64,000 bases of DNA, taken from positions 124,001 to 188,000 of the forward strand of contig NZ_LAKD02000049.1 in NCBI RefSeq assembly GCF_000968685.2. Direction: 5' to 3'. Each line of letters begins with the position of its first letter. Position 1 is the stretch's first letter. The stretch is from Streptomyces antioxidans (GTDB lineage Bacteria > Actinomycetota > Actinomycetes > Streptomycetales > Streptomycetaceae). The position numbers and the translations under genes were made by a program. The notes under the pieces were generated by a model that was given only the letters and a program-made list of their open reading frames with translations, ran no database searches and was not told the origin of the DNA. Of this stretch, positions 40,385-49,542 are shown in pieces.

Positions 40385-41890
40385 CTACGCCACCGTGCGC
40401 GGCAGCCGCAGGCTCATCAGCAGGGTCAGCGCGATCGCCCCCAGCTGGGCCGCGAGCGTGATGAGCAGCGCGTCACCCATGCCCGCCGACGACCCCAGGG
40501 ACAGGAAGAGCGTGCCGAGCGTCGCCACGCCCAGCGCCAGCGCCGACTGCTGGGTGGTGACCATCACGCCGCTCCCCACTCCGGCCCGCTCGCTGGGCAC
40601 ATCGGCCAGCACGATCCGGATCAGCACCGGAAGCTGGAGCCCCTGCCCGAACCCGGCCAGTGCGACGCCCGGCAGCAGCCCGGCCAGCGACAGATCCGGC
40701 CAGTTCCGCCATACGGCCAGCATCAGCAGTGCGATGCCCACGGCCTGGATCAGCCCGCCCGCGGTCACCACACGACTGCCGTACCGGCCCACCAGGCGCG
40801 GCCCCAGCAGAGAGGCCACGAAGAACGTCGTGGCCATCGGCGCCAGTGCCAGCCCGGCGTCCACCGGCCCGTACCGCAGCCCCTGCTGCAGCGCGACCGC
40901 GATGACGAACATGAAGCCACCGAAGCCGATCGAGAACGGCACCACCATCGCCAGCCCGCGCCGCAGCCCGGGCAGGGCGAACAGGCTCGGCGGCAGCAGC
41001 GGCGTCGTCCCCGCACGGTCCGCGCGCCGCTCCACGGCGTAGAACGCGGCGGCCACGAACGGGAACGCGCCAAGACCCAGCCAGGTCCACAGCGGCCAGC
41101 CCGCCGCCCGCCCCTCGGTCAGCGGCACCATCAGCGTGATCAGCGACAGCGCCAGCAGTACGGTGCCCGGCACGTCCACCGGCGCGGGCCGCTCCGAGCG
41201 GGTCTCGGGAACCGTACGGACCGCGAGGACCAGGCCGATCAGCGCGACCGGCACATTGACCAGGAAGACCGCGCGCCATCCGGTGCCCGCGATGTCCGCG
41301 GCCACCAGCACACCGCCCAGGATCTGCCCCGCGACCATGGAAAGACCGGCCGTCGCGCCGTACATGCTGAGCGCGCGGGCGCGGCGCGAACCGCTGGTCG
41401 AGGAGTGGATCGTGGCCAGCACCTGCGGAAGCATCAGCGCGGCCGAGGCGCCCTGCGCCACCCGGGCGCCCACCAGGCTCCAGGCGTCCGGCGCGAGCCC
41501 GCAGGCCAGCGAGGTCAGCCCGAAGGCCGCCATCCCGGCGAGGAAGAGCCGACGCCGCCCGAAGGTGTCGCCCAGCCGCCCGCCGAGGACCAGCAGCACC
41601 GCGTACGCCACGCCGTATCCGGCCACGACCAGCTCCAGGACGGCCGGACCCGCGTGGAGGTCGTGGTCCATGGTGGGCAGGGCCACATTGACGATGAAGA
41701 AGTCGATCAGCGGGAGCGCGGCGCCCAGCAGCACGGTGAACAGCCCGAGGGGGCTCAGCGCGGGTCCGGAGGAGGTGTGGTTCTGGGCCCGGGTCTGGGT
41801 CCGCCCGGGGGCCTTCGCCGCACCCGGGGCGGCGGCTCTCGCTCGTATCGTGGAAGTCTGCGTTTCGGTCACATTGGTCACGTCGGTCAC
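40385..41890 (-). CDS. MFS exporter, DHA2 family (14 TM type)
   Basis: A proton-driven exporter of about 501 residues from GTG 41890. It has the long signature LGGRLGDTFGRRRLFLAG (motif A) and motif C-like segments (LMLPQVLATIHSS, GATAGLSMVAGQILGGVL). About 14 hydrophobic helices are visible, from LGLFTVLLGAALPLIDFFIVNVALP to LGAIALTLLMSL. The drug or metabolite is unknown. ATG 41962 is an alternative start but would place the promoter inside the gene. It is divergent from an XRE regulator with a shared dyad, so it is likely controlled by it. Confidence 0.88.
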   Translation of the reverse strand: MTDVTNVTETQTSTIRARAAAPGAAKAPGRTQTRAQNHTSSGPALSPLGLFTVLLGAALPLIDFFIVNVALPTMDHDLHAGPAVLELVVAGYGVAYAVLLVLGGRLGDTFGRRRLFLAGMAAFGLTSLACGLAPDAWSLVGARVAQGASAALMLPQVLATIHSSTSGSRRARALSMYGATAGLSMVAGQILGGVLVAADIAGTGWRAVFLVNVPVALIGLVLAVRTVPETRSERPAPVDVPGTVLLALSLITLMVPLTEGRAAGWPLWTWLGLGAFPFVAAAFYAVERRADRAGTTPLLPPSLFALPGLRRGLAMVVPFSIGFGGFMFVIAVALQQGLRYGPVDAGLALAPMATTFFVASLLGPRLVGRYGSRVVTAGGLIQAVGIALLMLAVWRNWPDLSLAGLLPGVALAGFGQGLQLPVLIRIVLADVPSERAGVGSGVMVTTQQSALALGVATLGTLFLSLGSSAGMGDALLITLAAQLGAIALTLLMSLRLPRTVA

Positions 41891-41920
41891 GCTTACGAAG
41901 ATCCCGCGTCGCTCAAGGTG

Positions 41921-41962
41921 GTACCAGAGTCTCTTTATCCTGGTACAAGAAGTACCTGGCAA
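41921..41962 (-). promoter_or_regulatory. Exporter promoter with a 7-bp dyad
   Basis: On the minus strand, TTGCCA (41962-41957), a 17-base spacer and GATAAA (41939-41934). GTACCAG (41921-41927) and CTGGTAC (41940-41946), 12 bases apart, bracket the -10. It is a candidate site for the divergent XRE regulator. Confidence 0.6.
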
Positions 41963-41991
41963 CTGGCTGAGGCCTCGGGCACCCTGGAGCC

Positions 41992-42939
41992 ATGACCACG
42001 ATGGTGCGGGACGCGACAGCGGGGGCGACGGCCGGTGCCGCGGCCGAGAGCAGGAGTGCGGGGGCCGAGATACGGCGGGGCGAGCTGGCCGCGTTCCTGC
42101 GCAGTCGGCGGGAGCGGATCACGCCCGAGCAGGTGGGGCTGGTCCGGGGTCGCCGCCGGCGCACCCCCGGGCTGCGCCGCGAGGAGGTCGCGCAGCTCTC
42201 GACCGTCGGCGTGACCTGGTACACGTGGCTGGAGCAGGCCCGCGACATCCACGTCTCGGCGCAGGTCCTCGACGCCATCGCCCGGGCGCTGCTCCTGGAC
42301 CGCAGCGAGCGCAGCCATCTCTTCGCGCTCGCCGGGACCATCGACCCGACTCCGGCGAGCGAGTGCACGGGCGTTCCGCAGGCGCTGCAGCTGATGCTGG
42401 AGCGGCTGGAACCGTTCCCCGCGTGTGTCCAGAACAGCCGCTTCGACCTGCTCGCCTACAACCGCAGCTACCGGCTGCTGATGTGCGACCTGGACCAGGT
42501 GGCGCCGGAGGACCGCAACTGCCTGTGGCTGGCCTTCACCAATGACGAGTGGCGTTCGAGCCTGGTGGACCGGGACGAGACGATCCGGATCATGGCGGCC
42601 AAGTTCCGCGCCGTCATGGCCGAGCATGTGGCGGAGCCCGCCTGGAAGGCGATGGTGAAGCGGCTGGAGGACGCGTCGCCGGAGTTCCGGGAGATCTGGG
42701 CGCGGCATGAGGTGGTCCGGCCCGGCGACAAGATCAAGGTCTACCGCCAGTCGCGGGTGGGCATCCTCCGGCTGGCCTCCACCAGCCTGTGGACCGGCCC
42801 CCAGCAGGGCTCCAAGCTGCTCACGTACACCCCGGCGGACGTGGAGACGCAGGAGCGGTTGGAGCGGCTGTATGCGCTGGCGCTCGCGGAGGAGGCGGCG
42901 ACGGCGGAGCCCGCGGATGCCGCCCCGGCGGCGGTCTGA
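41992..42939 (+). CDS. XRE-family regulator with MmyB-like ligand domain
   Basis: A 315-residue protein. The HTH covers about 30-105 (LAAFLRSRRERITPEQVGLVRGRRRRTPGLRREEVAQLSTVGVTWYTWLEQARDIHVS). The C-terminal MmyB-like PAS-related domain has QNSRFDLLAYNRSYRLLMCDLDQV and FRAVMAEHVAEPAWKAMVKRL, which in this family binds fatty-acid-like ligands. It is divergent from the DHA2 exporter with a 101-base gap, suggesting local control. Confidence 0.9.
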   Translation: MTTMVRDATAGATAGAAAESRSAGAEIRRGELAAFLRSRRERITPEQVGLVRGRRRRTPGLRREEVAQLSTVGVTWYTWLEQARDIHVSAQVLDAIARALLLDRSERSHLFALAGTIDPTPASECTGVPQALQLMLERLEPFPACVQNSRFDLLAYNRSYRLLMCDLDQVAPEDRNCLWLAFTNDEWRSSLVDRDETIRIMAAKFRAVMAEHVAEPAWKAMVKRLEDASPEFREIWARHEVVRPGDKIKVYRQSRVGILRLASTSLWTGPQQGSKLLTYTPADVETQERLERLYALALAEEAATAEPADAAPAAV

Positions 42940-42998
42940 CGCACGGGGCGGCGGGGTGGGGGACGGCCCGCGGCTGGCGTTCGCCTTCGCGCCGTCCC

Positions 42999-44489
42999 TC
43001 ACGCCTTCGCGTTCGCCGACGTCTGACCCGTCGGCGCGCCCTCCTCGAAGAGCGCGGCCGCGTGCCGGGTCGTCCGCTCGGCCCAGCGGCCCGTGGTCAC
43101 CAGACCCAGCAGCAGGATGACCGCACCGCACGCCGCGATGATCCACCACGCGGGGCGGGCCGCGTCCACGAAGGCCGCGGCGGCCGCGGGCGAGGCGGCG
43201 TGTCCCATCCGGCCCGCCGCCGCCGACGCGGCGCCCGCGGCCAGCACCGCGCCGATGACCGCGACGCCGAGCGACTGGCCCACCTGGCGGCTGGTGGAGG
43301 CGACGGCCGCGGCGACCCCGGCCTGGGAGCGGGGCATCCCGGAGACGGCCGTATTGGTGATGGGCGCGTTGACCATGCCGAAGCCGAGGCCGAACAGCAC
43401 ATAGCCGATCAGCAGCCCCACATCCGTGGCCTGCGCGTCGAAGAGGGCGAACAGGACCCCGCTGGCCGTTATGGCCACTCCGGCCACCAGCATCGACGGC
43501 CGTGGCCCGCGGGCGCCCACCAGCCGCCCGGACAGCGGTGCGCAGACGAAGCACATGAACGCCATGGGCAGCATCCACAGCCCGGCGTGCAGCGCGTTGA
43601 GCCCGCGCACGTCCTGGAGGTAGAGCGTGTTCATGAAGAGGTAGCCGCCGAGCGCCGCGAAGGCGCACACCGCGACGACCGTCGCCCCGCTGAACGGCGC
43701 GCTGTGGAAGAACCGCACATCGATCAGCGGGTCCGCACGCCGCCGCTCATAGTGGATCAGCGTGAGCAGCCCCAGGGCGGCGATCCCCGCACAGGTCGCG
43801 ATCAGCGGCGAGTCCCAGCCGCGGTCCGGCGCCTCGATGATCGCGTACGTGAGGGTGCCAAGCACCGCGATGACCAGCAACTGGCCGACCGGGTCGGCCC
43901 GGCGCGGCCTGGGCGCACGCGACTCGGGGACGTAACGCGCGGTGAGCAACAGCGCCGCGAGCCCGACCGGAAGGTTTATCCAGAAGATCGAGCGCCAGCC
44001 GACGGACTCCACCAGCAGCCCGCCCACGATCGGCCCGGCCGCCATGCTGATGCCGACGACCCCGCCCCAGACCCCGATGGCGCGGGCCCGCTCCCTGGGC
44101 TCGGTGAAGACATTGGTGATGATCGACATGGCGACGGGGTTGAGCATCGAACCGCCGATCGCCTGCACCATGCGGAAGATCACCAGCGCTTCCAGATTGG
44201 GCGCGAGGCTGCACAGCCCCGATCCGAGGGTGAAGATCACCAGCCCGGTCTGGAAGGTGCGCTTGCGTCCCACCCGGTCGGCCGTCGACCCCGAGAGCAT
44301 CAGCAGCGCGGCGAGGACCAGGGTGTAGGCGTCGATCGTCCACTGCATCCCGGAGACGGAGGCGTGCAGATCACTCCGTATCGAGGGCAGAGCGACATTG
44401 AGAACCGTGTTGTCGAGACTGACGAGCAGCAGGCTCATGCAGCAAATCGCCAGCACAAGCATGCGCCGCCGATGGCTGAGCTCACGCAT
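42999..44489 (-). CDS. MFS exporter, DHA2 (EmrB/QacA) family
   Basis: A 496-residue, about 14-helix exporter. It starts MRELSHRRRMLVLAICCMSLLLVSLDNTVLNVALPSI, with motif D1 (LDNTVLNVALP), motif A STADRVGRKRTFQTG and motif C GVVGISMAAGPIVGGLL. Substrate unknown. It is clearly distinct in sequence from the DHA2 gene 1.1 kb upstream. It is transcribed away from dus; no dedicated regulator is adjacent. Confidence 0.9.
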   Translation of the reverse strand: MRELSHRRRMLVLAICCMSLLLVSLDNTVLNVALPSIRSDLHASVSGMQWTIDAYTLVLAALLMLSGSTADRVGRKRTFQTGLVIFTLGSGLCSLAPNLEALVIFRMVQAIGGSMLNPVAMSIITNVFTEPRERARAIGVWGGVVGISMAAGPIVGGLLVESVGWRSIFWINLPVGLAALLLTARYVPESRAPRPRRADPVGQLLVIAVLGTLTYAIIEAPDRGWDSPLIATCAGIAALGLLTLIHYERRRADPLIDVRFFHSAPFSGATVVAVCAFAALGGYLFMNTLYLQDVRGLNALHAGLWMLPMAFMCFVCAPLSGRLVGARGPRPSMLVAGVAITASGVLFALFDAQATDVGLLIGYVLFGLGFGMVNAPITNTAVSGMPRSQAGVAAAVASTSRQVGQSLGVAVIGAVLAAGAASAAAGRMGHAASPAAAAAFVDAARPAWWIIAACGAVILLLGLVTTGRWAERTTRHAAALFEEGAPTGQTSANAKA

Positions 44490-44574
44490 GGTTGAACGCT
44501 ACATCGATACCGTCGGTGCGGCGGCCATCACCGCCCTGTCCATCCCCCTCCGGTCCCTCTCGCGGGCGCGGGAT

Positions 44575-44644
44575 ACGGATCCCGCGCGGGTGCGGTACGG
44601 ATCCTTCCCGCGGGTGCGGGACGGATCCTCCCCGCGGGTGCGGG
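44575..44644. repeat. Three tandem 22-24-bp repeats upstream of dus
   Basis: Units at 44575-44596, 44597-44620 and 44621-44644, each beginning ACGGATCC and ending in GCGGGTGCGG. They lie in the divergent region between the DHA2 exporter and dus, ending just before GACAATGAG, a possible -10 of dus. Confidence 0.8.
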
Positions 44645-44700
44645 ACAATGAGAGATCGGCCCCGCCCTCCCACCGTAGTACGCACGAGGAAGCTGATCCC

Positions 44701-45912
44701 ATGACGCAATCGCCGCAGACGCCGCCCACGGAGCGGACGCCGCTGCGGATCGGACCCCACACCGTCCAGCCGCCGGTCGTTCTGGCACCGATGGCGGGGA
44801 TCACCAACGCTCCGTTCCGCACCCTGTGCAGGGAGTTCTCCGGTGGGCGCGGGCTGTTCGTCAGCGAGATGATCACCACCAGGGCGCTGGTGGAGCGGGA
44901 CGCCAAGACGATGCGGCTGATCCATTTCGACGGCACCGAGAAGCCGCGCTCCATCCAGCTGTACGGAGTGGACCCGGTGACCGTCGGCAAGGCCGTCCAG
45001 ATGATCGTGGACGAGGACCTCGCCGACCACATCGACCTCAACTTCGGCTGCCCGGTGCCCAAGGTGACCCGTAAAGGCGGCGGCTCGGCGCTCCCGTACA
45101 AGCGGCGTCTGCTGCGCTCGATCCTGCGCGAGGCCGTGACCGCGGCGGGCCCGCTGCCGGTGACCATGAAGATGCGCAAGGGCATCGACGACGACCACAT
45201 CACCTACCTCGACGCGGGCCGGATCGCGGTCGAGGAGGGCGTGACCGCGATCGCCCTGCACGGCCGCACCGCGGCCCAGCACTACGGCGGCACCGCCGAC
45301 TGGGAGGCGATCGCCCGCCTGAAGGAGGCCGTCCCCGAGATCCCGGTGCTGGGCAACGGCGACATCTGGTCCGCCGACGACGCGGTCCGGATGATGCGCG
45401 AGACGGGTTGTGACGGCGTGGTCGTGGGGCGCGGCTGTCTGGGGCGGCCCTGGCTCTTCGGCGACCTGGTGGCCGCGTTCGAACCGGGCGCCGCAGCGTC
45501 GCGGCCCGGCCCCGGCGCGCCGGTGTCCGGTCCCGTAGCGTCCGGGTACGCGCGGCCGACCCTCAAGGAGGTCGCGGCCGTGATGCGCCGCCACGCCGAG
45601 CTGCTGGCCGAGTGGCTGGAGGACGAGGAACGCGGCGTGATCGACTTCCGTAAGCACGTCGCCTGGTACACCAAGGGCTTCTCGGTGGGATCCGAGATGC
45701 GCAAGCGGCTGGCGATCACCTCGTCCCTCGCCGAGCTGGACGCCCTGCTGGCCGAGCTGGACCTGGACCAGGAGTGGCCACCCGGCGCCGACGGCCCCCG
45801 CGGCCGCACCTCCGGCCGCAACCGCGTGGTGCTGCCCGACGGCTGGCTGGACGACCCGTACGACTGCGCGGGCGTCGCCGCGGAGGCCGAACTCGACACC
45901 TCGGGCGGCTGA
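44701..45912 (+). CDS. dusB: tRNA-dihydrouridine synthase
   Basis: An FMN-dependent reductase making dihydrouridine in tRNA. The 403-residue protein has LAPMAGITNAPFRTLCREF, the catalytic Cys117 in DLNFGCPVPKVTRKGGGSALP, the MRKGIDDDH loop, and ALHGRTAAQHYGGTADW and GNGDIWSADDAVRMM for FMN phosphate binding. The C-terminal helical domain (DFRKHVAWYTKGF) fits the DusB class. ATG 44701 is the family start; the open frame upstream to 44398 crosses tandem repeats. The symbol is given at family level. Confidence 0.93.
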   Translation: MTQSPQTPPTERTPLRIGPHTVQPPVVLAPMAGITNAPFRTLCREFSGGRGLFVSEMITTRALVERDAKTMRLIHFDGTEKPRSIQLYGVDPVTVGKAVQMIVDEDLADHIDLNFGCPVPKVTRKGGGSALPYKRRLLRSILREAVTAAGPLPVTMKMRKGIDDDHITYLDAGRIAVEEGVTAIALHGRTAAQHYGGTADWEAIARLKEAVPEIPVLGNGDIWSADDAVRMMRETGCDGVVVGRGCLGRPWLFGDLVAAFEPGAAASRPGPGAPVSGPVASGYARPTLKEVAAVMRRHAELLAEWLEDEERGVIDFRKHVAWYTKGFSVGSEMRKRLAITSSLAELDALLAELDLDQEWPPGADGPRGRTSGRNRVVLPDGWLDDPYDCAGVAAEAELDTSGG

Positions 45913-46006
45913 ACCGGACTCGGTGGTCCCGGGTCCCATGCGGGCATCACCGGTTAAAGTGATGGGTTCGTGGTCGCGGTGGGATCTGGACGATCTGGGG
46001 GGATCG

Positions 46007-47332
46007 GTGACAAGCGTCGTCTTCGTCCACGGCACGGGGGTCCGGGCCAAGTCGTACGAGAAGAGCCTCGCGCGGGTCGTGAGCGGCCTGGGGCGGGTGA
46101 GAGCCGATATCCGGGTCGCCCGCTGCTTCTGGGGCGAGGAGCACGGGGCCTCGCTGGGGCTCGGCGGGGCGTCGCTCCCAGTGCGCACGAAGAACCGCGG
46201 CGCCGGCGATGACGGCCTGCTGGACGAGGACGATCCGCTGGCCGTATGGGCGCTGCTGGAGGTGGATCCGCTCGCGGAGCTGCGGGAGTTCGCGCAGGCG
46301 GTGCGCGACGACGATGAGGAGACGGGCTTCGTGCCCGGCCGTGTCGACCCCTGGGAGACCATCGCCGACAAGGTCCGCGCCCTGACGCTGGAGTCGGTGG
46401 CGCCCAGGTCCGCGGCGTCCGCGGCGTCGGTGGCGCCCGAGGCGGGGAAGCCCGAGTTGGCGCCCGGGTCGGCGGCGCCCGCGGCCGGGCAGCCCGGTGG
46501 CGGCCTGCCGCGGCTGATCGCGGATCTCGCGCCCCACCTCGACGAGGCCGCCGACCGCGTGGCCGACGAGATCTCCGGCAGCCTGGGCGGCACCTCGCCC
46601 GCCGACGGCATCGAGCCCATCGCGGCCCGCGCCGTGTACGCCCTGGCCGTCCAGCGCGCCGAGGGCCCTTACCGCGACGATGACCCGCTCGCGGTGGACG
46701 GCGCCGACCGCGACGCGGTCGTCGGCGCGCTCACCGAGCGGCTGGGCGGCACCGACCGGAGCGGATTCGTCGCCGGTGCCGCGAAGGGGGTCGCCGTACG
46801 GGCGCTCAACTCCTACCTCTCGCCGCTGTCTTCACTGGCCCGCACCTTCCGCGGCGGGATCACCAAGGGCTCCGTCCCGGCCAGCGGCGACATCCTCCGC
46901 TACCAGGTGCGCGGCGCCGGGGTGCGCGCCGCGATCCGGGCGGCGGTACGCGACGCGACCGAGTCGGGGGACGGCCCCGTAGTGCTGCTCGCCCACAGCC
47001 TCGGCGGCATCGCCTGTGTCGATCTGCTCGCCGAGCCCGATCCGCCCGCCGGGGTGGAGCTGCTGGTGACGGTCGGCTCCCAGGCGCCGTTCCTCTACGA
47101 GCTGGACGCGCTCACCGCGCTGCGCCGCGACGAACCGCTGCCCGCCGCCTTCCCCCGCTGGATCAACGTCTACGACGAGCAGGATCTGCTCGGCTTCGTC
47201 GGGGAGAAGGTCTTCCCCGGCCGGGTCACCGATCTGCGCGTCAACACCCGCCAGCCCTTCCCGCGCGCCCACACCTCGTACTTCGCCCACCAGCGGCTGT
47301 ACGACCTGCTGGCCCCGGAGCTGCCGAAGTGA
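46007..47332 (+). CDS. Alpha/beta-hydrolase (lipase-like), first gene of the VMAP-type operon
   Basis: A 441-residue protein without signal peptide or membrane helix. N-terminal SVVFVHGTGVRAKSYEK is the oxyanion-hole strand (HGTG, 8-11). The nucleophile elbow is AHSLGG, with Ser331. The following VELLVTVGSQAPFLYELDAL and a C-terminal His (PRAHTSYF) complete a plausible triad. A long Ala/Pro-rich insertion (about 130-170) separates two lobes. This organisation is that of PGAP1/esterase-like stand-alone hydrolases. The stop overlaps the caspase gene start by four bases (GTGA), so the two are coupled. GTG 46007 has GGGGGGA six bases ahead. Substrate unknown; a second effector of the system is an inference. 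Confidence 0.82.
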   Translation: MTSVVFVHGTGVRAKSYEKSLARVVSGLGRVRADIRVARCFWGEEHGASLGLGGASLPVRTKNRGAGDDGLLDEDDPLAVWALLEVDPLAELREFAQAVRDDDEETGFVPGRVDPWETIADKVRALTLESVAPRSAASAASVAPEAGKPELAPGSAAPAAGQPGGGLPRLIADLAPHLDEAADRVADEISGSLGGTSPADGIEPIAARAVYALAVQRAEGPYRDDDPLAVDGADRDAVVGALTERLGGTDRSGFVAGAAKGVAVRALNSYLSPLSSLARTFRGGITKGSVPASGDILRYQVRGAGVRAAIRAAVRDATESGDGPVVLLAHSLGGIACVDLLAEPDPPAGVELLVTVGSQAPFLYELDALTALRRDEPLPAAFPRWINVYDEQDLLGFVGEKVFPGRVTDLRVNTRQPFPRAHTSYFAHQRLYDLLAPELPK

Positions 47333-49527
47333 CAGCAGTGGGGGACGACTGGCGCCGCACCCACGCCGTGATCGTGGCGGTCGAGCAGTACCGCGGCAGT
47401 GACGGCTGGACCCTCGACGGTCCGGTGAACGACGCGCTCGCGATGCGGACCTGGCTGACCGGGCTCGGCGTGCCGCCGGAGAACATCCGGCTGCTGGCCT
47501 CGCCCTCGGAGGGGAACAAGGCCGCCGTGGAGGTGGCGGACCGCGACCACCGCCCGGCGGACGGCCCCACCATCCGTGAGGTCTTCCAGGAGGAGCTGCG
47601 GTCCCTCGACGCGGACCGGCTGTGGATCTACTGGGCGGGCCACGGCGTACAGGCCCCGGGAGGCCGCTGGAGCCTGCTGTACCCGGAGACGCGGGACCGG
47701 GACATGCGAGGTCTGGACGCGCTGAACCTGATGACGCTGCTGCGCACCGAGCACCTGCCGAAGCGGGGCGTGGACCGGGTCACCGTGATCATCGACGCCT
47801 GCTGGCGGGCCCTTCCGCTCCACACCCACATGATGGTCGCCGACCCGGACGAGCTCACCAGGAAGCCGGAGGTCAACAAGGCCCGCGAGATCTACTGGAT
47901 GCGCGCCTGCCAGCCCGGGGCGGTGTCCAAGAACCAGGAGGGCGCGGGCCTGTTCACCTCCGTGCTGTTACGGCAGCTCGAAGCGGCCTCCGCCGGTGGC
48001 GTGGCACCGGACCTCGACCGGGTGTGGCAGGGCGTCCAGGACGAGTTCGTGCGGCTGGGCCGGGAGGAGGGCCTGCGGCAGTTCCCGACCGTGCACATCA
48101 GCAGGGGGTACGGGAATGGCGGGGACATCCCGCTCGGCCCGCCCCCTTCACCGCTGGACGACCAGCAGCGGCGGGAGCGCGGCAAGCTGATCCACGCGGT
48201 CGGCGCGCTGCTGGGGGAGCGGCCCGGCCGCGCGGCGGAGGCCGTCGTCGGGCTCTGCGAGCAGTTCACCACCGACCCGCCCACCACGACGCCTCCCTCG
48301 CCGGAGGAGTTGGTCGACTGGGCGTTGGAGAACCCCCACGGCACCGTCACCCTCCTCGCGGAGCTCAGCGCCCGGGCCCCGGTCCGCGCGGAGATCCGCA
48401 AGGCGTGCCATGTGCTCCAGAGCCAGTGGCTGACCCGCGCCGAGTACGCCGAGCTGGCCGGGCTGCTGGAGCGGCTGGGGCAGCGGGGGCGGTGCGACCT
48501 CGCCGAGGCGGCCCGGGCGCTGTTCGGCCTCGTCGAGCTGCCGTTCCACGATCCGGCCCGGCTCGCCGACGCGCTGGAGGAGCTGCTGCCCAAGCCGGAC
48601 CGGCTTCCCCAGCTGCTCAGGGTCGTGGAGCGCTTCGCGGCCGTGGACGGCGGCCCGGTCGCCGCCGAGCTGCGCGCCTGGTCACTGCGGTGCGCCGAAC
48701 GGCTGGGGCTGACGGGCCAGCTGATGGAGCGGCGCGGCGAGGCCACCGAGTACGCCGAGGCGATCAAGGCGGCCGGGCTCGCCGAGGACCAGCGGGTCCA
48801 GATCCGGCTCCACCCGTCCAGCGGGCCCGGACAGCGGCGCGGATACGAGGTGTGGACGCGGCGCGGCGACGACGTCCACGCCCTGGCCAAGGTGGACACC
48901 CCCGCCTCCCTGGACGAGATACAGGGCGGCCTCGAGGCCCTGCTGAGCGCCCAGACCTACGCGCCGGACACCCTGCTGGAGTTCTTCGTCTCCGCCACCG
49001 ACCTCGAACTGGCCGTGCACCAGTGGCAGTTCGACCGGCCCGTCAAGCGCCATCTGGGCACGGACTACCCGGTCGTCATGCGCTGCACCGAATTCCGCGA
49101 ACCCCAGCGGCACGAACTGTGGAAGCGCCGCTGGAACCGGGTCGGCACCGCGGGCACCCAGGAGCTGCGCTGGCTGCCGGGCCATATGGACTGCGGCGAG
49201 GTGTACCGCGTGGTCCAGCAGTCCATGGACACACCGGGCGCGGTGACGACCACCCCCGTACGGGCCCGTGCGGACCTCTTCAACGCCTGTCTGTTCGGCG
49301 GGGTGCCCGTCCTCATCTGGCACGGCGAGGCGGAACCGGCCATAGCGGAGGACGAGATACGCGAGCTGCTCGGTGCGGAGCGGCCGCTGCGCTCCCTTCC
49401 CCAGCGGCTGCGTGAGCTCCGGTCCGACGGCGACCCCTACAAGAGCCACCACGGCAGCCATATGGCGCTCCTGTGGGACGATCCGCACCGCCCGCTCCCC
49501 GACCCGCTCGACCTGTCCGCACCCTGA
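47329..49527 (+). CDS. Caspase-like peptidase with C-terminal VMAP-C-like domain
   Basis: A 732-residue cytoplasmic protein. An N-terminal caspase-fold domain (about 10-260) has the catalytic dyad His105 in WIYWAGHGVQ and Cys158 in VTVIIDACWRA, plus RACQPGAVS and EGAGLFTSVLL strands that usually complete the active site. The middle (about 280-465) is all-helical and Leu/Ala-rich, like the VMAP-M or effector-associated segments. The C-terminal part (about 470-725; IRLHPSS, YEVWTRRGD, LEFFVSATDLELAVHQW, YPVVMRC, WKRRWNRV, VPVLIWHGEAE) matches the VMAP-C pattern. VMAPs pair with MoxR ATPases and vWA proteins, as here. Predicted to be an effector whose proteolysis is released on signal. Confidence 0.85.
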   Translation: MTAVGDDWRRTHAVIVAVEQYRGSDGWTLDGPVNDALAMRTWLTGLGVPPENIRLLASPSEGNKAAVEVADRDHRPADGPTIREVFQEELRSLDADRLWIYWAGHGVQAPGGRWSLLYPETRDRDMRGLDALNLMTLLRTEHLPKRGVDRVTVIIDACWRALPLHTHMMVADPDELTRKPEVNKAREIYWMRACQPGAVSKNQEGAGLFTSVLLRQLEAASAGGVAPDLDRVWQGVQDEFVRLGREEGLRQFPTVHISRGYGNGGDIPLGPPPSPLDDQQRRERGKLIHAVGALLGERPGRAAEAVVGLCEQFTTDPPTTTPPSPEELVDWALENPHGTVTLLAELSARAPVRAEIRKACHVLQSQWLTRAEYAELAGLLERLGQRGRCDLAEAARALFGLVELPFHDPARLADALEELLPKPDRLPQLLRVVERFAAVDGGPVAAELRAWSLRCAERLGLTGQLMERRGEATEYAEAIKAAGLAEDQRVQIRLHPSSGPGQRRGYEVWTRRGDDVHALAKVDTPASLDEIQGGLEALLSAQTYAPDTLLEFFVSATDLELAVHQWQFDRPVKRHLGTDYPVVMRCTEFREPQRHELWKRRWNRVGTAGTQELRWLPGHMDCGEVYRVVQQSMDTPGAVTTTPVRARADLFNACLFGGVPVLIWHGEAEPAIAEDEIRELLGAERPLRSLPQRLRELRSDGDPYKSHHGSHMALLWDDPHRPLPDPLDLSAP

Positions 49528-49542
49528 GGAGAGACACAGAAG

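Noticed and set aside
40385..44489. Part of an antibiotic biosynthetic cluster (two exporters, XRE, TetR, reductase)
   Set aside because: No biosynthetic core enzyme is present and the neighbours are core metabolism genes.
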